Shown: positions 1 to 8,095, counted from the first letter of the stretch. The stretch: 10,864 nt of DNA from Bacteroidota bacterium (GCA_021812865.1 JAKAMP010000034.1:1-10864), one strand, 5' to 3'. Notes: generated from the letters alone by a model not told the origin. Program-made: numbers and translations.

Positions 1-990
1 GACAAAAAGCGCAACAAGTTCCTGTGGCCTGTAATTGGCATAGTTGTCATTGTTTTTGCTGTGGCGTTTGTATATTATCGTGACTATTCCCGGTATATTT
101 CTACGGATGATGCCAAAGTTGACGCGAACAATGTATCCATCAGCTCCAAAATGATGGGAAGGATCGTTAAACTGTATGCCGATGAAGGTGATTCGGTGAA
201 GCAGGGAATGCTCCTGGTCGATCTCGACAGTTCAGACCTGTACGCCCAGAAAAGGCAGACCTTTGCATTGCGCAATCAGGCTATTGCTTCCCTGTCGCAG
301 TCACAGGCCGCCTATAATTATAGTGTTGAAAGCATCAAAGTTTTAGAAGTGAACGTATCAAAGGCCCAGGACGATTACAACCGGGCCAATGAGCAGTTCC
401 GTGGAGGCGTTTTGACGCAGGAACAGTTTGATCATGCAAAAAAAGCCCTTGAGGCTGCTCAGGCACAGCTCAATGCTGCTAAATCGCAACTTCAGGTTTC
501 AAAGGCTCAGATCAACAGCGCCTCTGCGGCAATACAGAGCGCCGATGCGCAGGTAGGGGTAATATCAGCCCAGATGAACAACACACGTATCTATTCCCCG
601 ATGAATGGGGTGGTTGCACGCCGGTGGTTGTTGGCTGGCGATGTCACCCAACCTGGCCAGTCGGTGCTTACCCTTACCGAAAGCAATAAGTTCTGGGTTA
701 CGGTTTTCCTTGAAGAAACGAAGGTGGGCAAAGTGCATATCGGTCAGGATGTACGTTTTACCATCGATGCCTATCCCGGTGTGACCTTCCTTGGCAAAGT
801 GTTTTACATTGGTTCCAATACCGCTGCCCAGTTCTCGCTGATTCCTGCCAACAATGCATCGGGCAACTTTACCAAGGTTACCCAGCGGGTGCCTGTAAAA
901 GTATCTATCAATAGCGCCGAAGGTAAAAAGAGCCTCGATGCCTATCCGCTCATGGCGGGAATGTCGGTTGTAGTTAAGATTGTGAAATAA
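1..990 (+). CDS. emrA: EmrA/HlyD-family membrane fusion protein of a drug efflux pump (5' end outside window)
   Basis: This periplasmic adaptor would join the inner-membrane transporter to the TolC channel. The frame is open from base 1 and ends at TAA 988-990, giving 329 visible residues. A GTG at 61 is not the real start, because the transmembrane helix (about residues 7-25) is encoded upstream of it; probably only a short cytoplasmic N-terminus is missing. In order there is a first lipoyl-like half (about 44-76, with DEGDSVKQG), a long Gln/Ala-rich coiled-coil hairpin (about 80-190), a second lipoyl half (IYSPMNGVVARRWLLAGDV), and a beta-barrel region. The IPANNASGNFTKVTQRVPV segment is a hallmark of the EmrA branch, whose members carry LPxxNATGNWxKVxQRxPV. 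The stop overlaps the next start by one base. The family is confident; the exported compound cannot be read from the sequence. Confidence 0.93.
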   Translation, partial: DKKRNKFLWPVIGIVVIVFAVAFVYYRDYSRYISTDDAKVDANNVSISSKMMGRIVKLYADEGDSVKQGMLLVDLDSSDLYAQKRQTFALRNQAIASLSQSQAAYNYSVESIKVLEVNVSKAQDDYNRANEQFRGGVLTQEQFDHAKKALEAAQAQLNAAKSQLQVSKAQINSASAAIQSADAQVGVISAQMNNTRIYSPMNGVVARRWLLAGDVTQPGQSVLTLTESNKFWVTVFLEETKVGKVHIGQDVRFTIDAYPGVTFLGKVFYIGSNTAAQFSLIPANNASGNFTKVTQRVPVKVSINSAEGKKSLDAYPLMAGMSVVVKIVK

Positions 991-2621
991 TGGTAAGGCG
1001 CAGGATCACAACTTCACATAAGATCAGGAGACTGGTGCGTACCAGGGACTCTGGTTTTCACCCGAGCAATGAAAGCTATCGCTGGTGGCTGCTGGCCAAT
1101 GTCATGATCGGCACCTTCATGGCCGTGCTCGATGCGACCATTGTGAATGTGGGTCTCCCAAAGATCATGGCCTCTTTCGGCGTTGGGCTCGACAAAATTG
1201 AATGGGTCGTTACGGCCTACATGCTTGCCATGGCCGTGATGCTTCCCACTTCAGGGTGGCTGGCCGACCGGTTTGGCTATAAAAGGATATATTTCTGGGG
1301 CTTGCTGCTATTTACTTTTGGTTCTTTCCTCTGCGGAAAATCCGGAGATGAAAACATGCTGATCGTGGCCAGGGTCATCCAGGGTCTGGGAGCCGGCGCC
1401 ATTCAGCCAATCGGCATGGCTATCATTACCAGGGAATTCCCCCCAAACCAGCGTGGCATCGCTTTGGGCTTCTGGTCCATTGCAGCTGCCGCTTCTGTCT
1501 CATTCGGACCCCTGATGGGCGGATTCCTTGTCGATAACTTCAACTGGCAGCTTATTTTCGATATCAATGTTCCAATTGGCGTTGTTGGCATGCTGGCAAC
1601 CATCATCATTCAGCGTGAATATAAGAGCAATCAAACGCGTTCATTTGACCTTACCGGTTTTATTTCGGTAAGCATCTTTCTGCCCCTGGTTTTGTATGCA
1701 CTGGCTGAGGGCAATGCCGCCACTAATTCCCAGGGGTGGTCTGCTCCCTATATTCTGATATGTTTTGGCATATCAGCCATTGCCCTGGTCGTATTCATTG
1801 CGGCAGAATTTACGGCGAAAGAACCGCTGATCGATCTCAGGCTGCTTTCCAATTACAACTTTGGAATGGCCAATGCCATTATGCTCATCTTCAGCCTCGG
1901 GATGTTTGGAAGTACATTTCTTTTACCCCTGTATCTTCAGAATTCATTAGGATATACCGCCTTACAGGCAGGTGCAGTTTTTCTTCCTGTGGGTATTATT
2001 CAGGGTATCATGGCCCCGGTCTCTGGCAGACTGGCCGATAAGATCAATCCTAAAATACCCACCATGATAGGGGTTATCCTGCTGGCCGCCAGTTTCTTCC
2101 TGAATTCGTCGCTCTCTTTCCTCACCGAACGACATGCCGTCATGCTGGCTTTGTATATCCGTGGACTGGGGATGGGGTTGGTTTTCACTCCATTGAGTAC
2201 CGTTTCCCTGAAGGAAATCCCACGTGAAAAAATGGCCCAGGCTTCAGGTATATTCAACGTAATCAGGCAACTGGGTGGAAGTTTTGGCGTGGCTGTTCTT
2301 GCCACCATTCTCTCCAGCCGTTTCAGTTATCATTCCGAAATGTATGGCCAGGCAGTGGACAAATATTCCCCGGTTTTTCAGCAGGTGAATACCCGCATGA
2401 ACTATATGGTGGAACACGATGCAGGGTATTCGCCTGCCAGCGCCCGCCAGCTTGGAGGGGTTATGATATCTTCACAGGTTACCAAAGAAGCATATATACA
2501 AGCTATCGATGATGACTTTCTCATCGCCGGATTTGTCACCCTGATTGGCGGCATCCCCATTGTGTTATTGCGTACGAAAAGGAAAAAACTTAAAAATCCA
2601 ATACCGCTGCAAAATGAATAA
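990..2621 (+). CDS. emrB: EmrB/QacA-type DHA2 multidrug efflux transporter (MFS)
   Basis: This inner-membrane proton-driven antiporter has 543 residues, the usual size for 14-helix DHA2 transporters. Family motifs are plain: LDATIVNVGLPKI (about 47-59) in helix 1, the motif A region GWLADRFGYKR (about 89-99), RVIQGLGAGAIQP (about 128-140), and the motif C region GPLMGG (173-178), followed by NWQLIFDINVPIG. A hydrophilic loop before the last helix, rich in Gln, Tyr and Ser, is also typical of EmrB. About 30 basic and polar residues precede helix 1. The ATG overlaps the stop of the adaptor gene (sequence TAATG), and the 3' end overlaps the TolC start by 8 bases. Substrates are probably hydrophobic or amphipathic compounds by family analogy; specificity is unknown. 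Confidence 0.94.
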   Translation: MVRRRITTSHKIRRLVRTRDSGFHPSNESYRWWLLANVMIGTFMAVLDATIVNVGLPKIMASFGVGLDKIEWVVTAYMLAMAVMLPTSGWLADRFGYKRIYFWGLLLFTFGSFLCGKSGDENMLIVARVIQGLGAGAIQPIGMAIITREFPPNQRGIALGFWSIAAAASVSFGPLMGGFLVDNFNWQLIFDINVPIGVVGMLATIIIQREYKSNQTRSFDLTGFISVSIFLPLVLYALAEGNAATNSQGWSAPYILICFGISAIALVVFIAAEFTAKEPLIDLRLLSNYNFGMANAIMLIFSLGMFGSTFLLPLYLQNSLGYTALQAGAVFLPVGIIQGIMAPVSGRLADKINPKIPTMIGVILLAASFFLNSSLSFLTERHAVMLALYIRGLGMGLVFTPLSTVSLKEIPREKMAQASGIFNVIRQLGGSFGVAVLATILSSRFSYHSEMYGQAVDKYSPVFQQVNTRMNYMVEHDAGYSPASARQLGGVMISSQVTKEAYIQAIDDDFLIAGFVTLIGGIPIVLLRTKRKKLKNPIPLQNE

Positions 2622-3984
2622 GCGTAAATTTTCAATCCTAACTTTTTGCCTGGTACTCACCGTGTTCCTGGCCGGAGCGGGTGCTTACGGACAGGAAAAT
2701 AAATCGTCCGGCGGGCCTTCCAGACTGAGCGATACGCTCACCCTTGACCAGGTTCTGGCCGCTGTGGTGCAGAATCACCCATCGGTGAAGGAAGCCGAAG
2801 AAGCCCTCCATGCGGCTGATGCACGCATCGGAATTGCCAAAAGCGGTCTTTATCCCAATGTCGATGCCAGTGCAAATTATACCCGTATAGATCCGGTTTC
2901 ATCTTTTTCATTTCCTATTGGCGGAAAAACGGTCGAAATCCAGCTTCCTACAGAGGATAACTACTCTGCCGGACTGAATTATTCCCAGGCCTTATATGAT
3001 TTTGGTAAAACCTCGCGCAATGTCGCTATAGAGAAGGAAGCAAAAACGATAGCCTCGGAAACAGTTGAACAGGTGAAACAAAAGATTTGTCTTGCCGCTG
3101 CATCCTGCTATTTTACCTTGTCCTATCTTCAGAAAGCCATCGATATAAAGGATGAACAGCTCAAAACGCTGAATGAACACCTGCAGTCAGACATGAAAAA
3201 GCTGGCCACAGGTTCGGCCACCCAATACCAGATATTGACAACCAAGGTGAAAATCTCAGGCGTGGAAAGCCAGAAAACCGATCTTGAAAATGCACTCAAG
3301 GTTCAGCTTACGGTTTTGAATACCCTTTTGGGCGAACCGGAATCGAATGTTCATCATGTAACTCACGATGTGATTGTATCTGTTCCTTCCATTCCTTCCG
3401 ATTCAGCAGTTTCATTCGCCTATGCCAACCGCGAGGAAATCAGGATCTCCCGGGAAAAAGAAACCCTTGCCCAATTGAGGCTCCAGATGACCAAGGCTCA
3501 GAATTTTCCTGTGCTCAGCGCTTTTGCTACCGGCGGCTATAAAAACGGGTATATTCCCGATCTGTACGCCTTAAAGGCAAATTTCACCGCGGGCATCGGA
3601 ATAAAGGTTCCTATCTTCGATGGCAACCGGAAAAAATACAATGTGGCCATGGCCCAGTCATCCATTGAATCAGCGGCATACGAAACTGACCTGACCCAGC
3701 GGAACATCACCAACGAAGTGATTCAGGCCAGAACGAACCTGCAGTCTTCGCAGAAGAAAGTTGACCTGTTCAGCATGCAATTGAAGCAGGCACAACAGGC
3801 CTTCGATTTGGCCAAAGTGAGCTATGCTTCCGGAGCAATAACCAACCTGGATCTTCTGGATACCGAAACGGCATTAGCTGACAGTGAACTGCAACTTATG
3901 AAGGCCAAAGTCGATATGTCTGCAAGCCTTTTCCAGCTTAAAAACGCCCTGGGTCTGCAATTATATCCGGATAACCAGAAGTGA
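2614..3984 (+). CDS. tolC: TolC-family outer-membrane efflux channel protein
   Basis: This would be the outer-membrane and periplasmic channel of the pump. The best start is ATG 2614, giving 456 residues with a clear signal peptide: MNKRK, a hydrophobic stretch, then cleavage near AYGQ. A frame opening further upstream at 2545 would put 23 unrelated residues ahead of it and overlap emrB by 77 bases, so it is rejected. The mature protein begins with the usual OEP motif LTLDQVLAAVVQNHPSVKEAEEAL. It has two similar long helical halves (about 45-235 and 255-450), with the second-half motifs IGIKVPIFDGNRKKYNVAMAQ and YASGAITNLDLLDTETAL. The 8-base overlap with emrB points to coupled translation. 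No U-tract terminator is visible in the 85 nt to the convergent gene. The family is secure; tolC is used in the generic sense. Confidence 0.93.
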   Translation: MNKRKFSILTFCLVLTVFLAGAGAYGQENKSSGGPSRLSDTLTLDQVLAAVVQNHPSVKEAEEALHAADARIGIAKSGLYPNVDASANYTRIDPVSSFSFPIGGKTVEIQLPTEDNYSAGLNYSQALYDFGKTSRNVAIEKEAKTIASETVEQVKQKICLAAASCYFTLSYLQKAIDIKDEQLKTLNEHLQSDMKKLATGSATQYQILTTKVKISGVESQKTDLENALKVQLTVLNTLLGEPESNVHHVTHDVIVSVPSIPSDSAVSFAYANREEIRISREKETLAQLRLQMTKAQNFPVLSAFATGGYKNGYIPDLYALKANFTAGIGIKVPIFDGNRKKYNVAMAQSSIESAAYETDLTQRNITNEVIQARTNLQSSQKKVDLFSMQLKQAQQAFDLAKVSYASGAITNLDLLDTETALADSELQLMKAKVDMSASLFQLKNALGLQLYPDNQK

Positions 3985-4069
3985 TTACTGCTTACCGGGC
4001 GCAATCCTGCCTTCTGCATAGTACCTTCAATTGCTTTGCAGTCAGCATTGAAAAATGTCAGGAAAGCCA

Positions 4070-4465
4070 TTATACGGTTAACTCGATCCTGTTTCCCTCA
4101 GGATCGAGTACCTGGCTTTCATAATACCCATCGCCTGTTCTGCGTGGTTCAATCACAACAGTGTGTCCATCTTTCCTGAGCTGTTCTGTCACTTTTCTTA
4201 CATTTTCCTCGCTCCCGGTGGAGAAGGCTAAATGAGCTATTCCTGTTGCTGCTTCTGAATTCGAATGAACCATGCCCGGGTCATGCATCAGCTCGATCAT
4301 GCACGATTCTTGACCGGGGTGGTGCAGAAAATACGAAGTAAATGGGTGTGTTTTGCTCGAATACTTTTCGCCTTGCATAAATCCGAAATACTGGCAATAG
4401 AATAATCTCATCTGTTCCAGGTCCCGGCACCAGATGGCAATGTGATGAACCTTTATCATGACCAT
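4070..4465 (-). CDS. VOC-superfamily protein (glyoxalase I-like, YaeR/GloA2 type)
   Basis: This is a 131-residue single-module vicinal-oxygen-chelate protein, probably a cytoplasmic metal-dependent enzyme. All four positions matching the glyoxalase I metal ligands are present: H8 in HHIAIW, E58 in CMIELM, H78 in GIAHLAF and E128 in DPEGNRIELTV. The two beta-alpha-beta-beta-beta modules are visible around the first and third of these. Length and the HHIAI start resemble the uncharacterised YaeR/GloA2 group more than true methylglyoxal lyases, so the substrate is left open. Two ATGs are possible: 4465 (used here) or 4459, which gives the more family-like MIKVHHIAIW N-terminus. The start lies 5 nt after the stop of the upstream gene on the same strand, so the two are very likely co-transcribed. 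The gene converges with tolC. Confidence 0.88.
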   Translation of the reverse strand: MVMIKVHHIAIWCRDLEQMRLFYCQYFGFMQGEKYSSKTHPFTSYFLHHPGQESCMIELMHDPGMVHSNSEAATGIAHLAFSTGSEENVRKVTEQLRKDGHTVVIEPRRTGDGYYESQVLDPEGNRIELTV

Positions 4466-4470
4466 TCAGA

Positions 4471-5556
4471 TTATCGTCGTTGTCCTGATAATCTTCTGAT
4501 GACGGCCCGGATAAATCTATAAATCAGGTATATCAGCAGGCATACCACGATCAGCACACCCAGTGTCGCCAGTATGGGATGATCCAGGATAACCAGGAAT
4601 GTTTGAATGGTCATCCCTGATTTTTCCTGCTGTTTTACCAGGGCTGAGACATCGGGAACAGGCTGATTGTAGTTGAAGCTCATAATTTTCGGCAGCCAGC
4701 CGTTTTTCACGGTCGCCTCAAGGCAGAAAATAATGATTTCATTGGTATATTGATTGGCTACCAGCAGGTCGCGCGACAGATCATCCCAGGTCATGAATTT
4801 TGGCTGAACACCTTCAATGTTTACACCTCCACCGGTAATGCCCAGCGCAATGGGCTGGTGGTCGTTGTGATATACGGTGATTGACCCTGCCCCCATAGCG
4901 CTGGTATAGTCCATAGGTATTTCTACAGGCGTCTGTACATCGAGTATCCCGGAGAGCTTTTGCAGGGAAGTGGTATGTTTTAGCCGCTCATCATAAATAA
5001 CAGGAATTACATAGCTTTCAACTTTGAAACTATCGGCAATCATCTGGTTGATCAGACCCTGGTATTTTTCCCTTCCCTTAACAATCGAAGTGTTATCGAA
5101 CAGCCTCCTGTATGCCTTCCAGGCCAGCCGGACAGGGTGTTTTACAGCCATGCGGGCATCATTGAAGTCCAGCTCAAGGTCTATGCCCAGTCCTGCCCAT
5201 TTCAGCTGATTTTCTTTACTCCATTTTTTGAATTTAGCGTAGCGTTTTACGGCCTTATCGCCATTGTTCATATAAAACCAGTATCCTTCATCTTCAGGAA
5301 GAAGCAACCATGCATACACAGGTATACCGGCCCTGTTCAGTTTCTGTATGGTTTCGGTTCTTTCTTTCGAAAAATCGATCAGCCCGATCCTCAGGGAGGC
5401 ATGCATTTGCTGAAGATCCCTGATTAGCAGGGAATCACCGAACAATTTGCTGAATTCAGGCCCTTTCAGTTCGACGAAAAATGAAATATGTGGATTGGCG
5501 CTCCGGGCAAGGAGGGCAATCGCACTCAGAAACAAAAGGATGGCGATCTTTTTCAT
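4471..5556 (-). CDS. Membrane-anchored extracytoplasmic protein of unknown family, possible TIM-barrel fold
   Basis: I do not recognise the family. The 361-residue protein starts at an ATG with a good signal sequence (MKKIAILLFLSAIALLA, cleavage likely near residues 17-20). It ends with one transmembrane helix (about 328-347) and a very basic tail (RFIRAVIRRLSGQRR), so the main domain should face the periplasm with the tail inside. The body has alternating short hydrophobic strands and helices of TIM-barrel type: LRIGLIDFS (55-63), IPVYAWLLLPEDEGYW (78-93), WAGLGIDLELDF (120-131), SYVIPVIYDE (181-190), VEIPMDYTSA (211-220) and NEIIIFCLE (272-280). Acidic residues at strand ends (D126, E128, D130, E280) would suit a glycosidase-like site, but that is inference. 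It precedes the VOC gene by 5 nt and follows the orphan frame by 31 nt. Confidence 0.8.
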   Translation of the reverse strand: MKKIAILLFLSAIALLARSANPHISFFVELKGPEFSKLFGDSLLIRDLQQMHASLRIGLIDFSKERTETIQKLNRAGIPVYAWLLLPEDEGYWFYMNNGDKAVKRYAKFKKWSKENQLKWAGLGIDLELDFNDARMAVKHPVRLAWKAYRRLFDNTSIVKGREKYQGLINQMIADSFKVESYVIPVIYDERLKHTTSLQKLSGILDVQTPVEIPMDYTSAMGAGSITVYHNDHQPIALGITGGGVNIEGVQPKFMTWDDLSRDLLVANQYTNEIIIFCLEATVKNGWLPKIMSFNYNQPVPDVSALVKQQEKSGMTIQTFLVILDHPILATLGVLIVVCLLIYLIYRFIRAVIRRLSGQRR

Positions 5557-5587
5557 AAAATGAAATTATGTAACCAAGATAGTGAAA

Positions 5588-5782
5588 TTATCCCCGTTTT
5601 GTGGCTTTTTCGGTCATCTGGCTTAAAAGTCTCCCTGCTAAATGAGGAAACTGGTACATAGCTGCCACCATTAACCTTGTAAAGCGGGTATCGGTGATGA
5701 TTTTTCTATATGACATGATTTTGTCAGCCATGCGCTTTCCAACCCATTCAGGACTGGCTATCCTTTCTGAATAAATGTCCAA
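5588..5782 (-). pseudogene. Short orphan reading frame, possible 3' remnant of a lost gene
   Basis: A 64-codon frame can begin at TTG 5782 and ends at TAA 5588. The same frame stays open without any ATG back to a TGA at 5900-5902, adding about 39 codons. The C-terminal part looks protein-like: it is helical and amphipathic, with SPEWVGKRMADKIMSYR, then RFTRLMVAAMYQFPHLAG and a basic end. It recalls the helical tails of larger enzymes such as FAD-dependent oxidoreductases, but the resemblance is too weak to name a family. There is no ribosome-binding site before the TTG. Its place between two longer genes on the same strand suits either a small gene with a rare start or the tail of a gene whose front was lost. 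I favour the remnant, without strong proof. Confidence 0.35.
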
Positions 5783-5919
5783 TAGGACAGATGAAACGGA
5801 TTTCGCGAGGGGAGGGTGAATCAGGTTAACCGTGATATAGTATTTCTGAATTGGATCGTGCCAATGCTTCCGGTGCGTCTTTCGTGGATACGTATCCGCT
5901 CAGCTTTTATGGCCGGACG

Positions 5920-7824
5920 TTAATAATGCACAATGATTTCAGAAACTACTCCCTTCCCTTCTTTGATGAGAAGACGCAGATCCGTGCCCTGGGGTTGCAT
6001 GAGACTTTCCGTGAGCTTTTCGGCTGTCCACCCCGTTACATCCTCGCCTTCCACCTGAAGGAGCTCCATGCCGTCTCTTATTCCGGCTTCAAACAAAGGT
6101 GTGTGTGGTACTGTAAAGAAAAAAAGCACCCTTCCATCAACGGTACGGAAAGCCGTACTTCCTCCCCCACGAATCCCATATGGCATAAAAGGAAAGGTCT
6201 TGCTGGTGTCAGGTATAAAATGGGGAGTGTCAGTATCATTCGCACAGGCAATTCTCAGCTTTACTTGTTTGCCGGGCTTCAGGTGAATGTGCCGCATAAG
6301 GGTATCCACAGAGCTGCAAAATTCCGCATCGGAAATTATGATTCTGCTACTGGTATTCGTCAAACGGTATACCTGTATGGTTTTGCTACCTGAATGCCTG
6401 CTTCCGGATTTTTCAATCCTGTAGGTGGCGTACCCGGGTTCATTGACGTAATCACTGAACATGCTCGCAACCCTTGATCCGCCATGCTTTTCAATCATGC
6501 TCACAAAATCAGGTGTAGTAACACATTTCCCGGCATAAGCGCTCACATAATCCTTCAACATCTGGTTGAACAGTTTCTCTCCCATCAGGTAACGGAGATA
6601 ATGAAGCAGGGTTGAGCCCTCGTAATATCCGGAAACCACCTGCAATTGCCTGTTTGGTTCATGCCCGGCTTTCCCTGTTGGCAATATATATCCCATATAG
6701 GGGAGGCTGGCAAGCCTGGTCCGCCTGAACATGATGTCTTCAGCACGGATATGCTGAACCGGTTCCAGCGCCCTGAGTTCTGAAAATCGCGCAAATCCTT
6801 CGTATAACCAATATTCCTTCTCGGCGTTGGCTGAAACAATGTTACCCCACCAGGTATGGGAAATCTCATGTACAAAACTACGGTAAGGATAAGCATTTGC
6901 ATCCGGCTTGTAGTCCTGCAAAGCAAGTTCCATGGGAATGCCGGCAAAATTTAGACCGGATGAATAGCCATGATAAAAGGCAAGTACCTTCAGTTCGTCG
7001 CCCGGGGCTTTGCCATAACAATCCTCAAAAAAGCGGTAAGACCTGTAAGCGAGGTCTGCTATGGAATCAATCACCTGTTGCGTACTTTGAACAGGTAAAT
7101 ACAGTATTACCCTGAAGTTTTCCGGGTAGTTTTTTATTTTTCTGCTAATACCTTTTTCTGCATAGAAGAACAGACTCCTGTCAGTCAGTTGCCCATAGCT
7201 TGTCCATACAGAATGACGGCCCTGTGCATTCTCTCCCTCGCTGGTCAGTGAACCCGAAGCAATCAGTTCCATCTCTTGCGGGTAATTGAACTTCAGTTCA
7301 AAGGGAGGCAGCCTGTTGGTCAATGTCCCTGCTATCCTGGGATACCAGTTATCGGTACGAGTGATTGCCGCATTGATATGGCAAAGAGAATCACTTATTT
7401 CACAAGCGAAAGAGGAAAAAGTATCCCCGGGATAAAGAGTGTCTTTCACCAGGTCATAGCTAATGAATAGGCCGCTTTCAAGTTTTCCGCCCGAGGGAGA
7501 AATCAATACTTGAATTCTGCTGCTGTCCTGGCTCCAGATAAGCGGCCGGTGACTGATATCGCTCACCCTGATATTTTGCACAACAATGCCTTTAAACCCT
7601 TCACACAGCACCAGCTTCAGCGCGTCGCTCCCTGAACTGGCTGTTTCATTGAACCGCAGATAGGCGTTGACGTCAATCCCTGAAAAATTACCTGGAATAT
7701 TAACCTCTATGCTGTAGAAAAGTATGGTTCTCTCTGTTTTCGCCTCCTTGCCAGGTTTTGCCATTAAATAATTCAGAGGCGCACATAACAGCAGGATAAA
7801 TATGCATGAGGCAGTTTTTTTCAT
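5920..7824 (-). CDS. Secreted M1-family (gluzincin) zinc aminopeptidase with C-terminal PDZ-like domain
   Basis: This is a 634-residue zinc metallopeptidase that probably trims peptides in the periplasm or at the cell surface. The start chosen is ATG 7822-7824, because it begins a signal peptide (MKKTASCIFILLLCAPLNYL); openings further upstream at 7893 or 7929 would add unrelated polar residues. The N-terminal half is beta-rich, as in M1 enzymes. FAGIPMEL (about 293-300) sits where the exopeptidase GxMEN motif is expected. HEISH (H319, E320, H323) is followed after 18 residues by E342 in WLYEGFA, completing the HExxH-x18-E zinc site. A Tyr near 400 (GYYEGSTLL) matches the usual transition-state Tyr position. 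A PDZ-like domain (about 560-634) follows, containing TPLFEAGIRDGMELLQVEGEDV. Aminopeptidase activity is inferred from the family; substrates are unknown. Confidence 0.9.
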   Translation of the reverse strand: MKKTASCIFILLLCAPLNYLMAKPGKEAKTERTILFYSIEVNIPGNFSGIDVNAYLRFNETASSGSDALKLVLCEGFKGIVVQNIRVSDISHRPLIWSQDSSRIQVLISPSGGKLESGLFISYDLVKDTLYPGDTFSSFACEISDSLCHINAAITRTDNWYPRIAGTLTNRLPPFELKFNYPQEMELIASGSLTSEGENAQGRHSVWTSYGQLTDRSLFFYAEKGISRKIKNYPENFRVILYLPVQSTQQVIDSIADLAYRSYRFFEDCYGKAPGDELKVLAFYHGYSSGLNFAGIPMELALQDYKPDANAYPYRSFVHEISHTWWGNIVSANAEKEYWLYEGFARFSELRALEPVQHIRAEDIMFRRTRLASLPYMGYILPTGKAGHEPNRQLQVVSGYYEGSTLLHYLRYLMGEKLFNQMLKDYVSAYAGKCVTTPDFVSMIEKHGGSRVASMFSDYVNEPGYATYRIEKSGSRHSGSKTIQVYRLTNTSSRIIISDAEFCSSVDTLMRHIHLKPGKQVKLRIACANDTDTPHFIPDTSKTFPFMPYGIRGGGSTAFRTVDGRVLFFFTVPHTPLFEAGIRDGMELLQVEGEDVTGWTAEKLTESLMQPQGTDLRLLIKEGKGVVSEIIVHY

Positions 7825-7940
7825 ATAGAATGCCTTGTACCTGTGTAATCCTCGTTTCAGTTTTTCTGATTTAGGATATGAATGGATGGCCATTTCATTC
7901 CAAATGCTTGTTTGCTCTTCCTGGCACAAAGGGCCATATT

Positions 7941-7948
7941 CAAAGGTA
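7941..7948 (-). promoter_or_regulatory. Candidate Bacteroidota -7 promoter box for the M1 peptidase
   Basis: The minus strand reads TACCTTTG here, a full match to the Bacteroidota -7 consensus TAnnTTTG. Transcription would begin a few bases downstream, leaving a leader of roughly 110 nt before the peptidase ATG at 7824. No clear -33 TTG is seen at the expected distance upstream. An 8-bp degenerate motif arises by chance fairly often, so this is only a candidate. Confidence 0.35.
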
Positions 7949-8032
7949 AGAAAAATACTAATGTTGAAGGAGAATATGGAAGAAGCTTGCTTCCTGGTCA
8001 GAAAAAACTTATTTCAATCGCAGGCTAAGGTT

Positions 8033-8046
8033 TTTACAATTGTAAA
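8033..8046. promoter_or_regulatory. Perfect 14-bp palindrome, candidate operator
   Basis: The sequence TTTACAATTGTAAA is its own reverse complement over all 14 bases. It sits between the divergent peptidase and beta-barrel genes, where a dimeric regulator could bind and control either side. The surroundings are AT-rich, which raises the chance of random AT palindromes, but this one contains a central CAATTG core. No regulator gene is visible in the window. Confidence 0.35.
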
Positions 8047-8077
8047 CATAAAGACACTGGTTTTGAAAGAAAAATTA

Positions 8078-8095
8078 AAAAATTTAGAAATTTTT
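8078..8095. repeat. AT-rich inverted repeat, 8-bp arms with 2-bp spacer
   Basis: The arms AAAAATTT and AAATTTTT flank AG and are perfectly complementary. The site lies 31 bp after the 14-bp palindrome in the most AT-rich part of the divergent region. It could contribute to DNA bending or an UP-type promoter element, or be a by-product of base composition. Confidence 0.3.

Noticed and set aside
2545..2613. Upstream extension of the TolC frame
   Set aside because: It would add 23 residues unrelated to any signal peptide and lie wholly inside emrB; ATG 2614 gives a clean signal sequence.
4026..4052. Imperfect hairpin TTCAATTGC / GCATTGAA between the convergent genes
   Set aside because: One arm has a bulge and no U-tract follows on either strand, so it does not support a terminator call.
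5851..6393. Plus-strand frame of 180 codons
   Set aside because: Largely antisense to the well-supported M1 peptidase, with no recognisable domain; a shadow of coding sequence.
7825..7929. N-terminal extension of the peptidase to TTG 7929 or ATG 7893
   Set aside because: It would bury the signal peptide behind up to 35 polar residues; the MKKTAS start at 7824 is far more plausible.
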